Positions 50,324-59,118 of a stretch of 61,034 nt of DNA are shown here, in pieces (the stretch's first letter is position 1; each line of letters starts with the position of its first letter). A program made the translations under genes and the position numbers. The stretch lies in NCBI GenBank assembly GCA_015064395.1, contig SVSH01000008.1, positions 11,596-72,629 on the forward strand, given 5' to 3'. The notes beneath the pieces were generated by a model. The model had not been told where the DNA came from. It saw nothing but the letters and a program-made list of their open reading frames with translations, and made no database searches. The stretch comes from Oscillospiraceae bacterium (GTDB lineage: Bacteria; Bacillota; Clostridia; Oscillospirales; CAG-272).

Positions 50324-51544
50324 ATGACCGAGAACGAAAACATCCAAGACGTGGAGGCAGTACAGCCTGCCGCGCCCGAAGCGCCGTTTGATAACGGACG
50401 CAACTCCAAGTTTGAACTGCTGACGACGGACGGCCGCGCTCGTCGCGGTGTGCTCCACACGGTGCACGGTGACATTCAGACGCCCGTATTTATGAACGTC
50501 GGCACCTGCGCCGCCATCAAGGGCGGAGTCAATACCATGCAGCTGCGCGAGCTGGATTGCCAGGTCGAGCTGTCCAACACCTACCATTTGCACCTGCGCC
50601 CCGGCGACAAGCTGATCCACCGCATGGGCGGTATCCGCAAATTCATGAATTGGGAAGGCCCCGTCTTGACCGACAGCGGCGGATTTCAGGTGTTCTCTCT
50701 GTCCTCACTCCGCAAGATCACCGAGGAGGGCGTCAAGTTCGCCTCTCACATCGATGGCAAGCGCATTTTCATGGGCCCTGAGGAGAGTATGCAGATCCAG
50801 TCCAATCTTGCCTCGACCATCGCGATGGCCTTTGACGAGTGCATTGAAAACCCCGCGCCCTACAAGTACGTCAAGGATTCCTGCGACCGTACCGTGCGCT
50901 GGCTTCAGCGTTGTAAGGATGAGATGGCGCGGCTTAACGCAAGCCCCGACACCATCAACCGCCATCAGCTGCTCTTTGGCATCAACCAGGGATCGACCTT
51001 TGAGGACCTGCGTATTGAGCACATGAAAAAGATCGTTGAATTGGATCTGGACGGCTACGCCATTGGCGGCTTGGCGGTCGGTGAGGCGACCGAGGATATG
51101 TATCGTATCATCGATGCGGTGGAACCCTATATGCCGAAGGACAAGCCCAGATACCTCATGGGTGTCGGTACGCCCTGCAACATCCTGGAGGCAGTGCATA
51201 TGGGTGTTGATTTCTTCGATTGCGTCATGCCTTCCCGTAACGCCCGCCACGGCAATCTGTTTACCTGGCACGGCAAGATCAATCTGTGCAACGAAAAGTA
51301 CGCCGAGGACCCCAGACCCTTTGACGAGAGCTGCGGCTGTCCTGCCTGCCGCAACTACAGCCGCTCCTACGTGCGCCATCTGATCAAGGCCAAGGAGGCG
51401 GTCGGTATGCAGCTGGCGGTCACCCACAACTTGTACTTCTACAATAATCTCACCCGCAAGATCCGCGAGGCGCTGGACGGGGGCTACTTTGAAGCCTTCT
51501 ATCAGAAGTACCGCAGCATTTTGGGCGAGAGACTCAACGACTGA
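50324..51544 (+). CDS. tgt: tRNA-guanine transglycosylase
   Basis: A 406-aa enzyme that exchanges guanine 34 for preQ1 in GUN-anticodon tRNAs. Visible: TPVFMNVGTCAAIKGGV, LTDSGGFQVFSLS with the nucleophile-side Asp, GGLAVGEATEDMYRI, and the zinc site CGCPACRNYSRSYVRHL with downstream H of THNLYFYNNL. A 20-residue N-terminal extension is present. AAAGG is upstream of the ATG. It follows mutL after 25 bases. Confidence 0.95.
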   Translation: MTENENIQDVEAVQPAAPEAPFDNGRNSKFELLTTDGRARRGVLHTVHGDIQTPVFMNVGTCAAIKGGVNTMQLRELDCQVELSNTYHLHLRPGDKLIHRMGGIRKFMNWEGPVLTDSGGFQVFSLSSLRKITEEGVKFASHIDGKRIFMGPEESMQIQSNLASTIAMAFDECIENPAPYKYVKDSCDRTVRWLQRCKDEMARLNASPDTINRHQLLFGINQGSTFEDLRIEHMKKIVELDLDGYAIGGLAVGEATEDMYRIIDAVEPYMPKDKPRYLMGVGTPCNILEAVHMGVDFFDCVMPSRNARHGNLFTWHGKINLCNEKYAEDPRPFDESCGCPACRNYSRSYVRHLIKAKEAVGMQLAVTHNLYFYNNLTRKIREALDGGYFEAFYQKYRSILGERLND

Positions 51545-51561
51545 TACCGGGGGAGAGAAGA

Positions 51562-52224
51562 ATGATCAAGGCGGTCATTTTCGATATGGACGGCACACTG
51601 TTCGACACCGAACGCATCTACGTCAACGCTTGGCGCCAAGCCGGCAGGGAATTGAACTTTGCCCCCATCGAGGAGGCGATCACCGCCTGCACGGGGCGCA
51701 ACGCCAAGGATACCAGGCAGTATTTTGAAGATAATTTTGCCGATCTGATCTCGTACGACGAATTTATGGCGGTTCGCACTCGCTATTACGATGCCGAGAT
51801 CGAACGGCACGGCGTGCCCCTTAAGCCGGGCGTGGTCGAATTACTCACCTACCTCAAGGAACAGGGCATTGGCATCGCGCTTGCAACGGCGACCCGCACC
51901 GTGCGGACAGAGGAAAATCTGCAGAGAACGGGACTTGGACACTATTTTGACGTGCTGGTCACGGGAGATATGGTGGAGCATGGAAAGCCTCACCCCGAGA
52001 CCTTCCTTACGGCAGCCGCGCGTCTTGGTGTGAAGCCTTGCGAGTGCATGGGCGTCGAGGATTCCTTCAACGGTGTCCGCGCCATTCGGGCGGCGGGTAT
52101 GTTCACCGTGATGGTGCCCGATACTGTCCCGCCGACGCCCGAGATAGAGGCGCTTTTGGACGCCAAGTGCAAGACGCTGCACGAAGTCCGCGCCCTGATA
52201 GAAAACATCAATTACATCCAATGA
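51562..52224 (+). CDS. HAD-family phosphatase, beta-phosphoglucomutase-like
   Basis: A 220-aa HAD subfamily IA hydrolase. Motif I DMDGTLFDTE (nucleophile Asp 8), motif II ALATATRT, Lys in GKPHPETFLTAAARLGV, motif IV GVEDSFNGVRAIRAAGM. A helical cap (about 15-85) fits phosphoglycolate phosphatase or beta-phosphoglucomutase-like enzymes; substrate unknown. GGGGAGAGAAG upstream of the ATG, 17 bases after tgt. Confidence 0.88.
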   Translation: MIKAVIFDMDGTLFDTERIYVNAWRQAGRELNFAPIEEAITACTGRNAKDTRQYFEDNFADLISYDEFMAVRTRYYDAEIERHGVPLKPGVVELLTYLKEQGIGIALATATRTVRTEENLQRTGLGHYFDVLVTGDMVEHGKPHPETFLTAAARLGVKPCECMGVEDSFNGVRAIRAAGMFTVMVPDTVPPTPEIEALLDAKCKTLHEVRALIENINYIQ

Positions 52225-52239
52225 TAAGGAGAAATACAC

Positions 52240-53625
52240 ATGATTCTTGATAGAAAACTGTTGCAAGAGGTGCTGGCGGCGGCTATGACCACCGGTGCTG
52301 ATTTTGCAGAGGTGTACGCCGAGAGAACGCTCAACGACAGCGTGCATCTCTTGGACGGTAAGATCGACCAGATCTCGAGTAACGTCGTCTCGGGCGTGGG
52401 CATTCGTGCCTTTAAGGAGACGCGCACCGTATACGCTTCGACCTCGGACCTGAGCCGTGAGGGACTGTTGCGCTGTGCTCGTTCGGTGGCGGCGGCCATG
52501 GGTGAGGGCAACGCACAGGTGTCCATCAGCCTTGTCGAGCGTATGTTTCCCAACATTCACCCGGTTCGCATCATCCCGTCCTCGGTGGAGAGCCGCATCA
52601 AGTCGGATCTGCTCCGTGCCGGATGCACGGCGGCGCGCGAATATGACCCTGCCATCTCGCAGGTTACGGGCACGCTGCTCGGCGTCGACCATACCATTCA
52701 GATCGCCAACAGCGAGGGGTTGCTGACGAGCGACCGCCACATCCGTACCCGCATGGCCATCCAGGCGATCGCCAGCGAGAAGGGGGGAAACCAGAGCGGA
52801 TTCTACGGTCCCGGCCGCGGCATGGGCCTGGAGTTCTTTGATATGATCGATCCCGCCGAGATCGGACGCCGTGCGGCCGCACAGGCGATGGTCAACCTGC
52901 GGGCTGACTATTGCCCTGCAGGCAAAATGACGGTTGCCATTGAAAACGGCTTTGGCGGTGTTATCTTCCACGAGGCCTGCGGACACTCCTTGGAGGCGAC
53001 CTCGGTTGCCATTGGCAACTCCGAGATGGCAGGCAAGCTGGGTCAGCAGATCGCCAACCCCAAGGTCACGGCCATCGACGACGGCACCATCCCCGGCGCT
53101 TGGGGCTCGGTCAACATCGATGACGAGGGAACGCCCACCCAGCGCAACGTGCTGATTGAGAACGGTGTTCTCAAAAACTATATGATCGACCGACTCGGCT
53201 CTCGCCGCATGGGTATGCCCATGACGGGTAGCGCCCGCCGTCAGTCGTATGCGTATGAGCCTACCTCTCGTATGACCAACACCTTCATCGACAACGGCCC
53301 GGACAAAAACGAGGATATTATCGCCTCCATCGAGTACGGTCTGTATGCCAAGAGCATGGGCGGTGGCTCGGTCAATCCCTTGACGGGTGACTTTAATTTC
53401 TCGGTCAGCGAGGGCTATATCGTTCGCAACGGTAAGATCTGTGAGCCGGTGCGCGGCGCGTCGCTCATCGGCAAGGGCGCGCAGATCCTCAAGGACATTG
53501 ACATGGTCGGCCAAAACCTGGCGACGGGGCAGGGCATGTGCGGCTCGAGCAGCGGTAGCGTTCCTACCGACGTCGGACAGCCGCTGATCCGCGTGTCCTC
53601 CATCACAGTCGGCGGACGGAACTGA
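52240..53625 (+). CDS. tldD: TldD-family metalloprotease
   Basis: A 461-aa subunit of the TldD/TldE protease, which in E. coli trims microcin and CcdA-type peptides. The catalytic HExxxH motif is HEACGH (244-249), with the downstream Cys in GMCGSSSGSVPTDVGQP region as third ligand side. N-terminal half is the family's alpha/beta PmbA_TldD domain. AAGGAG lies eight bases before the ATG, 15 bases after the HAD gene. Partner gene pmbA follows after 11 bases. Confidence 0.93.
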   Translation: MILDRKLLQEVLAAAMTTGADFAEVYAERTLNDSVHLLDGKIDQISSNVVSGVGIRAFKETRTVYASTSDLSREGLLRCARSVAAAMGEGNAQVSISLVERMFPNIHPVRIIPSSVESRIKSDLLRAGCTAAREYDPAISQVTGTLLGVDHTIQIANSEGLLTSDRHIRTRMAIQAIASEKGGNQSGFYGPGRGMGLEFFDMIDPAEIGRRAAAQAMVNLRADYCPAGKMTVAIENGFGGVIFHEACGHSLEATSVAIGNSEMAGKLGQQIANPKVTAIDDGTIPGAWGSVNIDDEGTPTQRNVLIENGVLKNYMIDRLGSRRMGMPMTGSARRQSYAYEPTSRMTNTFIDNGPDKNEDIIASIEYGLYAKSMGGGSVNPLTGDFNFSVSEGYIVRNGKICEPVRGASLIGKGAQILKDIDMVGQNLATGQGMCGSSSGSVPTDVGQPLIRVSSITVGGRN

Positions 53626-53636
53626 GAGGTGCTATC

Positions 53637-54980
53637 ATGAACTTTGAACAAATGAAAGAATATCTGGTGGCCGCTGCCAAGGTGGCAGGCTTGACCGAGT
53701 ACGAAATTTACGCAACGAGCAACCGCGAGATGAGCACCGAGACGCTGAAGGGTGAGATCAGCAGCTTTTCCTCGGGTGAGAGCGGCGGCATCAGCTTCCG
53801 TTGCATTGTGAACGGCAAAATGGGCTATGCGTCCAGCGAGCTTCTGACGCGCGAGGAAATGGAGGCGCTGGTCGATCGCGCCATCGACAACGCCAAGAAT
53901 ATCGAAAATGATGACGAGGTTTTCATCTTCCCCGGATCGAAGCACTACGAGGCGGTTACCGCCCCTGCGTGCGATCTTCCCGAGGCGGGAACGTTGAAGA
54001 ATTGGGCGCTGGATCTGGAAAAGAAGACGTATGCCGAGCACCCCAGCGTCAGCGACGGTACCCAGACGGGCGCGATCGCCTTTGAATCCAACATCATGCT
54101 GTGCAACTCGCACGGACTGGAGCTGACCAATCACGTCAGCGCCAGCGGTGCCTATGTGGACGCCATTGTCAAAGAGGGCGACGAGGCGGTCAGTGGCTTT
54201 AAGATCAAGAGCGGTAGAGATGCGACGGTGTTTGAGGCCCTGCCGGGCGAGGCCGTCGAAAAAGCGCGCGGCAAGCTGGGCGCTGTGACGGTCGAGTCGG
54301 GCAAGTATGATTGCGTCATCAGCGGCGAGCAGATGCGCACGCTGCTCTCGGCGTTCTCCTCCATGTTCTCGGCCAAGATGGTCCAGCACGGTATGTCGTT
54401 GCTTAAAGGCAAGCTGGGCGAGAAGATCGCGTCGGACGTTGTGACGGTCACGGACGATCCCCGTCGTCCCGAATGCGATGTTCAAACCTCGTTTGACGGC
54501 GAAGGCGTGGCGACCTATCGCAAGTGTGTGATCGAGCAGGGTGAGCTTCGCACCTATCTGTACGATCTGACAACGGCCAAAAAGGACGGCGTTGCCTCGA
54601 CGGGCAACGGTCAGCGCGGCTCGTACGCATCGTCCGTCTCCATTGCCCCCTATTGTTTCTGCCTCGAAGCAGGAGACAAGACGCAGGACGAGCTGTTCGG
54701 CGAGATGGGTGAGGGTCTGTATATCACCGAGCTTAAGGGCATCCACGCGGGTGCCAACGCGGTGACGGGGGATTTCTCGCTGGAGAGCGCCGGCTTCCGC
54801 ATTCGCGACGGCAAGATTGCCGAGGCGGTCAAGACGTTTACCATCGCGGGCAACTTCCTGGAGCTGCTCAAAAATATAGACGCCATCGGCGACGAGATCC
54901 GCTTTGGCTTTACCGGCGGCTTTACCTCGTTCGCTTCTGCTGACGTGCGCGTGCGCGGCATCAGCGTGGCGGGCAAGTAA
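53637..54980 (+). CDS. pmbA: TldE/PmbA-family protease subunit
   Basis: A 447-aa partner of TldD that lacks the HExxxH site, as is normal for TldE. Shared family features include ISFRCIVNGKMGYASSE, GKYDCVISGEQMRTLLSAFS and FTGGFTSFASADVRVRGISVAGK at the end. The two proteins form a proteolytic chamber with TldD as the catalytic subunit. GAGAGGTG lies before the ATG. Last gene of the cluster; terminator at 54983-55029. Confidence 0.92.
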   Translation: MNFEQMKEYLVAAAKVAGLTEYEIYATSNREMSTETLKGEISSFSSGESGGISFRCIVNGKMGYASSELLTREEMEALVDRAIDNAKNIENDDEVFIFPGSKHYEAVTAPACDLPEAGTLKNWALDLEKKTYAEHPSVSDGTQTGAIAFESNIMLCNSHGLELTNHVSASGAYVDAIVKEGDEAVSGFKIKSGRDATVFEALPGEAVEKARGKLGAVTVESGKYDCVISGEQMRTLLSAFSSMFSAKMVQHGMSLLKGKLGEKIASDVVTVTDDPRRPECDVQTSFDGEGVATYRKCVIEQGELRTYLYDLTTAKKDGVASTGNGQRGSYASSVSIAPYCFCLEAGDKTQDELFGEMGEGLYITELKGIHAGANAVTGDFSLESAGFRIRDGKIAEAVKTFTIAGNFLELLKNIDAIGDEIRFGFTGGFTSFASADVRVRGISVAGK

Positions 54981-54982
54981 TT

Positions 54983-55029
54983 CAAAAAACAAGGGAAACC
55001 TACGCATAGCGAGGTTTCCCTTGTTTTTT
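54983..55029. terminator. Bidirectional terminator between pmbA and ktrA
   Basis: AAAAAACAAGGGAAACCT / AGGTTTCCCTTGTTTTTTT with a ten-base loop; runs into the ktrA stop. Confidence 0.9.
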
Positions 55030-55679
55030 TATTTTAATTTTGCCAGCTTGGCGGTGTTGGCAATGACGATCAGCTTCATGGAGGGATCCAGCGGCATTTC
55101 GGGATCGATGTTGATACTGACGCTCTTGCCGGAACGGATGGCGACGATATTGATGGAATATTTTTTTCTCAGATTTAATTCAAGCAGCGTCTTCTCCGCC
55201 CACTCGGGACGGACATCCAGCTCAACCATAGAGACGTTGCGTGCCAGCTCGATCATGTCGACAAAGCCCGAGCTGAGGAGATTTTTGGCAAGTCGTGTGC
55301 CTGATTCGCTCTCGGGGATGACCACCTGATCGGCGCCCACGCGGCTGAGGATTTTCTGGTGCATCTCGTTTGCGCACTTGGCGATGACGGTCTTGACCCC
55401 CGCCTCCTTGCATAGTGCCGTTGCCATGACGCTTGCTTCCAGATTGCTTGCCATGGCAATAATGACAACGTCAAAATTGGCGATGTCGAGTTGCTTGATC
55501 ACCTCCGCATCGGTGATGTCGGCGCATTTGCATAGCGGGATCTCGGTCATGGCAGTGTTGACGATCGCTTCGTCAATATCAACTGCTAACACCTCGACGC
55601 CGCTCTTGACAAGCTCCTTGGCGACAGCTTTGCCGTATCTTCCAAGGCCGAAGACGGCGTATGACTGATGAATACTCAT
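55029..55679 (-). CDS. ktrA: KtrA, potassium uptake regulatory subunit
   Basis: A 216-aa cytosolic RCK protein. RCK_N Rossmann fold with AVFGLGRYGKAVAKEL (nucleotide loop GLGRYG), acidic strand end AVDIDE, and RCK_C (about 140-216, SMVELDVRPEWAEKTLLEL). It forms an octameric ring that gates KtrB according to bound ATP/ADP. It starts 14 bases after the ktrB stop, with AAAGGAGGAG upstream. Confidence 0.94.
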   Translation of the reverse strand: MSIHQSYAVFGLGRYGKAVAKELVKSGVEVLAVDIDEAIVNTAMTEIPLCKCADITDAEVIKQLDIANFDVVIIAMASNLEASVMATALCKEAGVKTVIAKCANEMHQKILSRVGADQVVIPESESGTRLAKNLLSSGFVDMIELARNVSMVELDVRPEWAEKTLLELNLRKKYSINIVAIRSGKSVSINIDPEMPLDPSMKLIVIANTAKLAKLK

Positions 55680-55693
55680 GAACTGCTCCTCCT

Positions 55694-57046
55694 TTATCCT
55701 ACGCTGATATCCTCGGTAGGATTTTTTATGATATTTTCACTTCTCCTTTTGACATTGAGCGCAAGCGCGAGCGAGATGGGGCCGATGCGGCCGAGATACA
55801 TGGTGGCAATGATGATCAGCTTGCCCCACACGTTGAGAATCGGGGTCAGATTTCTCGTCAATCCGACGGTTGCTGTGGCACTGACGGTCTCGTACAGAAT
55901 ATCTAACGCATTTGCTTGGGTTGTTGCGGCAAGCAGGACGGTGGAGATGAAAAGAATGAAAAATGACATGCTCGTTACCGCGACGGCTTTGTTGATGGCT
56001 TGCTTGGAAAGTGTGCGGTGAAACAGCGTGACGTTGTCCTTGTTTTTGATGGTCGAGATCGCAGATGCGGCCAAAACGACGATGGTCACCGTTTTGACAC
56101 CGCCCGCAGTTCCTACGGGAGAACCGCCGATGAACATCAAAAGCAAGGATACGATAGACGATGCGTTGGTGAGATTCTGTTGGGGAAGGGTAGCAAAGCC
56201 TGCCGTTCTGGTCGTGACCGACTGGAACAGCGAGACCTGGATCTTGTCAAATAGCGAAAGCTCCTTTAGGGTCAGAGGGTTGTTGTATTCCAAAAGAAAG
56301 AAGGATATACCTCCTGCGATGATCAAACATACGGTGGCGGACAGCGCGATCTTGGTGTGAAGTGTCAAGTGCCGCAGACGGTGGTGCTTGACTGTTTTGC
56401 ACACGCGAAGAATGTCCCACCAAACGATATAGCCCAGACCGCCGAGAATGATCAAAAGGGCGGTGACCGTATTGATCAGCGGATGCGTCGCGTAGTCGCA
56501 CAGGCTGTTTTCCGATATGATGTCGATGCCTGCGTTGCAGAACGCAGATATTGAGTTGAATATCGAAATCCAGATGCCGCGCACTCCAAACTGCGGGACA
56601 AATACCGTCATATATGCCAGCGCGCCGATGCCCTCAACGATGAGCGTGCCGAGGATGACCCTTTGGATGAATGCGGCGAGACCGGACAGCGTGGTAAGGT
56701 TGAAGGCGTCCTGTAAAAGCAAACGGTCGCCGAGTCCCATTTTTCTGTGCAGGGCGAGCATAATGCCCGACATAACGGTAATGATGCCCAGACCGCCCAC
56801 CTGGATGAGCAACAAAATGACGATCTGCCCGAATACGCTCCAGGTGGAGACGGTGGGCAGGGTGACAAGTCCCGTCACGCAGGTTGCTGTGGTCGCGGTG
56901 AAGAGGGCGTCAATATAGGAAACCGATTTGCCGTCTGCCGCGCTGATCGGGAGTGAGAGCAAGAGACTTCCAACGAGGATCGCCAAAAGAAAGCTGAGCA
57001 TAATGATCTGCGTGGTGGACATGGAAAAACGAAATTTCTTTTTCAT
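55694..57046 (-). CDS. ktrB: KtrB, potassium-translocating subunit
   Basis: A 450-aa membrane protein with four M1-P-M2 repeats. The selectivity-filter loops are visible: TTATCVTGL, AFCNAGID, TTRTAGF and SATATVGLT, each with the conserved Gly. It moves K+ (with Na+) under control of KtrA. ATG 57046 is chosen for AAAGG eight bases upstream; a TTG 21 bases earlier is possible. Promoter at 57084-57112. Confidence 0.95.
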   Translation of the reverse strand: MKKKFRFSMSTTQIIMLSFLLAILVGSLLLSLPISAADGKSVSYIDALFTATTATCVTGLVTLPTVSTWSVFGQIVILLLIQVGGLGIITVMSGIMLALHRKMGLGDRLLLQDAFNLTTLSGLAAFIQRVILGTLIVEGIGALAYMTVFVPQFGVRGIWISIFNSISAFCNAGIDIISENSLCDYATHPLINTVTALLIILGGLGYIVWWDILRVCKTVKHHRLRHLTLHTKIALSATVCLIIAGGISFFLLEYNNPLTLKELSLFDKIQVSLFQSVTTRTAGFATLPQQNLTNASSIVSLLLMFIGGSPVGTAGGVKTVTIVVLAASAISTIKNKDNVTLFHRTLSKQAINKAVAVTSMSFFILFISTVLLAATTQANALDILYETVSATATVGLTRNLTPILNVWGKLIIIATMYLGRIGPISLALALNVKRRSENIIKNPTEDISVG

Positions 57047-57083
57047 AGCGTAGCCTTTCGTTTCCAATGAGATGGATGTTCAT

Positions 57084-57112
57084 AGTATACCACATTTGCT
57101 GCGAAATGTCAA
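57084..57112 (-). promoter_or_regulatory. Promoter of ktrBA
   Basis: TTGACA, 17-bp spacer, TATACT on the minus strand. No ydaO/kdp-type riboswitch fits in the short leader. Confidence 0.82.
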
Positions 57113-57140
57113 TTCTTTTGCTTTCAAACGATAAATAGCA

Positions 57141-57175
57141 AGAGAACCCCGCATCTGTCAGATGCGGGGTTCTCT
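57141..57175. terminator. Terminator hairpin after rplL
   Basis: A perfect 16-bp stem (AGAGAACCCCGCATCT, loop GTC) with few T residues. A second hairpin, GAACTCG...CGAGTTC, lies at 57178-57197. Confidence 0.75.
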
Positions 57176-57249
57176 CTGAACTCGCTCTCGCGAGTTCTGT
57201 TACCATAAAGACACGCCGGTCAAGTAGCATCCGCACGGATGCGAGGACA

Positions 57250-57618
57250 TTACTTAATTTCGACGGTAGCGCCAGCCTCAACGAGGGTAGCCTTGATCTT
57301 TTCAGCCTCTTCCTTGGTAGCGCCTTCCTTGATTGCCTTAGGAGCACCCTCAACCAGGTCCTTAGCGTCCTTCAGACCCAGACCGGTCAGCTCGCGGACA
57401 ACCTTGATAACGCCCAGCTTGTTAGAACCGAAGGAAGCCAGGATAACGTCGAACTCGGTCTTCTCCTCAGCGGCAGCAACAGGAGCAGCAGCAACAGCAA
57501 CACCAACGGGTGCAGCAGCGGAAACGCCAAACTCTTCCTCAACAGCCTTGACCAGGTCAGCCAGCTCGAGGATCGTCAGGGACTTAATTTCTTCAAGAAT
57601 GTTATTGATCTTTTCCAT
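57250..57618 (-). CDS. rplL: 50S ribosomal protein L7/L12
   Basis: A 122-aa stalk protein that recruits translation factors. N-terminal dimerisation helices ([21 protein letters not shown]), Ala-rich hinge, and C-terminal domain [25 protein letters not shown] to [21 protein letters not shown] precedes the ATG. It follows rplJ after a 121-base gap containing a GTACCGC inverted repeat, which may adjust stability or the L12:L10 ratio. Confidence 0.97.
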   Translation of the reverse strand: MEKINNILEEIKSLTILELADLVKAVEEEFGVSAAAPVGVAVAAAPVAAAEEKTEFDVILASFGSNKLGVIKVVRELTGLGLKDAKDLVEGAPKAIKEGATKEEAEKIKATLVEAGATVEIK

Positions 57619-57739
57619 TTTCGTAAACCTCCCGAAATATCAGATAGTTTTGAATTTTTTGCGGTTTGTACCGCTTGTGCGGTATCGTACCGCGGGGAAT
57701 TTAGTTACGCGATTTGTTTGTTATGCAACCCGTAGGCGA

Positions 57740-58312
57740 TTACGCCTCTGCGGGAGCAGCTTCTTCTGCTGCGGGTGCAGCAGCCTCTGCGGGTGCTTCC
57801 TCTTCTGCAGGAGCAGTCTCGCCGTTCTTGTCGACGATAGCCTGCAGAGCATAAGCCAGACCGTACAGAGGAGAACGGATACTGCCAAGGAACTTTGCGA
57901 TGAGCACTTCCTTGGAAGGAATCTCCGCCAGTGCCAGGACCGTCTTATCATCTACGACCCTGCCGTCCAGGTAGCCTGCGACAATCTTGAAGCTTTCAAT
58001 CTTGTCAGCGTAGCCCTTCAGGATCTTAGCGGGCGCGATGGGGTCCTCACCTGCGATGGCAAGAGCAGTCATACCGCTGAGGTAGGGCTTCATGTCGCTC
58101 ATGTCGTTCATTTCGCAAGCTCTGCCCGTCATCGTGTTCTTCATGACGACGTACTTGATGCCTGCTTCACGAAGCTCTTTACGCATCTTGGTGTCATTCT
58201 CCACAGTAATACCCTGGTAGTTTACCAGGACGCCTGCGGGCGAATTTTTGATGGATTCAGCCAGATCGGCAACGATCTGCTTCTTCTGTTCGAGAATCTT
58301 ATTGCTGGGCAT
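57740..58312 (-). CDS. rplJ: 50S ribosomal protein L10
   Basis: A 190-aa stalk base protein. VLVNYQGITVENDTKMRKELR and YVVMKNTM are the rRNA-binding part; the C-terminal helix region binds L12 dimers. An Ala/Glu/Pro-rich tail of about 25 residues is added at the end. GGGAGGTG lies upstream of the ATG. Expression is probably set by the L10 leader, where L10(L12)4 binds its own mRNA. Confidence 0.97.
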   Translation of the reverse strand: MPSNKILEQKKQIVADLAESIKNSPAGVLVNYQGITVENDTKMRKELREAGIKYVVMKNTMTGRACEMNDMSDMKPYLSGMTALAIAGEDPIAPAKILKGYADKIESFKIVAGYLDGRVVDDKTVLALAEIPSKEVLIAKFLGSIRSPLYGLAYALQAIVDKNGETAPAEEEAPAEAAAPAAEEAAPAEA

Positions 58313-58329
58313 TCGGTTTCACCTCCCAT

Positions 58330-58475
58330 TGTGAACTAAAAAAATCTTTCTCCGTCAGTGCCGAAGCTCTGCGCAAAGAAAGATCCATAAACGCGGCATG
58401 CCGCTATTATACTGAATACTTCCTCGGCAGGAGAGCTGAAGGCTTTTACGGAAACCTGCTGTCTTCGGATAACAG
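58330..58475 (-). promoter_or_regulatory. L10 ribosomal-protein leader with attenuator
   Basis: The minus-strand leader contains CCGAAGACAGCAGGTT and CTCCTGCCGAGGAAG, the conserved kink-turn parts of the L10 leader. It is followed at 58384-58338 by ATCTTTCT/AGAAAGAT plus T7, an intrinsic terminator just before the ribosome site. Binding of L10 would favour termination, as known in Bacillus. Confidence 0.88.
58338..58384 (-). terminator. Attenuator terminator before rplJ
   Basis: ATCTTTCT pairs with AGAAAGAT around an internal GAGCTTCGGC stem-loop and runs into seven T residues on the minus strand. Confidence 0.75.
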
Positions 58476-58479
58476 GGGT

Positions 58480-58508
58480 ATTATAGCCCACTCTCCTGCT
58501 TTTGTCAA
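58480..58508 (-). promoter_or_regulatory. Promoter of rplJL
   Basis: TTGACA, 17-bp spacer, TATAAT on the minus strand: full consensus. Confidence 0.88.
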
Positions 58509-58543
58509 GTACTTTTTTGAAAAAAGTTGAATTTTTTTGAAAA

Positions 58544-59116
58544 TTATTCAAGCTCCTCTGTGCGTGCGTTGTTTTCTAGCACGCGGCGGGCGGCTCTGAC
58601 CAAACGCTCGCGCAGCCAATCGGGCTCGAGCAGCTTGACGCTCGCGTCTGCCGTGAGCAGAGCGGCGAGGAAATGATCGATGTGATGGAACTCGCAAGCA
58701 TAGCGGTTCTCACCCTTGCGAGAGACGATGTAATTGCTCAATTCCAGTGCGGTCAGCTTGTCCGTCAATTCCACGGTGGCGGTGTAAGCCAGCTGCATCT
58801 GGATGACGCCCGTCTCTGCGCCGAACAGCGACAGCTCGTCCTGCCCTTGCAGAGGCGCAGCATAGTTATCGTCGTTGTCCGAGGTGATAACGATGGGGAG
58901 CGCAAAGCTCTCGGAATAACGGTAGCCCTTGTGCTCGGGGCAGTATTCCAGCGGCGCGCCCAGCTTGCGAAGCAGAAAATCCACGTCGCGCTGTGCCTGG
59001 CGGTGGGAAATATGAAAACGCTCGGACAGCCGCATGGCGTTGGGATAGGACATATCCATTACCTTTTTGTGAAACCATTGGATGCGAAGGTTGGCGTTTC
59101 TTGTCGTGTGTGACAT
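58544..59116 (-). CDS. WYL/DeoR-type transcriptional regulator
   Basis: A 190-aa regulator. The N-terminal winged helix-turn-helix (YPNAMRLSERFHISHRQAQRDVDFL) precedes a short central region and a C-terminal WCX-like helix (DWLRERLVRAARRVLENNA). At 190 residues it is shorter than typical WYL regulators (about 300), so the WYL domain is reduced or absent. It begins two bases after the upstream membrane-protein gene and is co-transcribed with it. It may bind the shared element at 60061-60123 and 9758-9824, which is an inference. Confidence 0.7.
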   Translation of the reverse strand: MSHTTRNANLRIQWFHKKVMDMSYPNAMRLSERFHISHRQAQRDVDFLLRKLGAPLEYCPEHKGYRYSESFALPIVITSDNDDNYAAPLQGQDELSLFGAETGVIQMQLAYTATVELTDKLTALELSNYIVSRKGENRYACEFHHIDHFLAALLTADASVKLLEPDWLRERLVRAARRVLENNARTEELE

Positions 59117-59118
59117 GA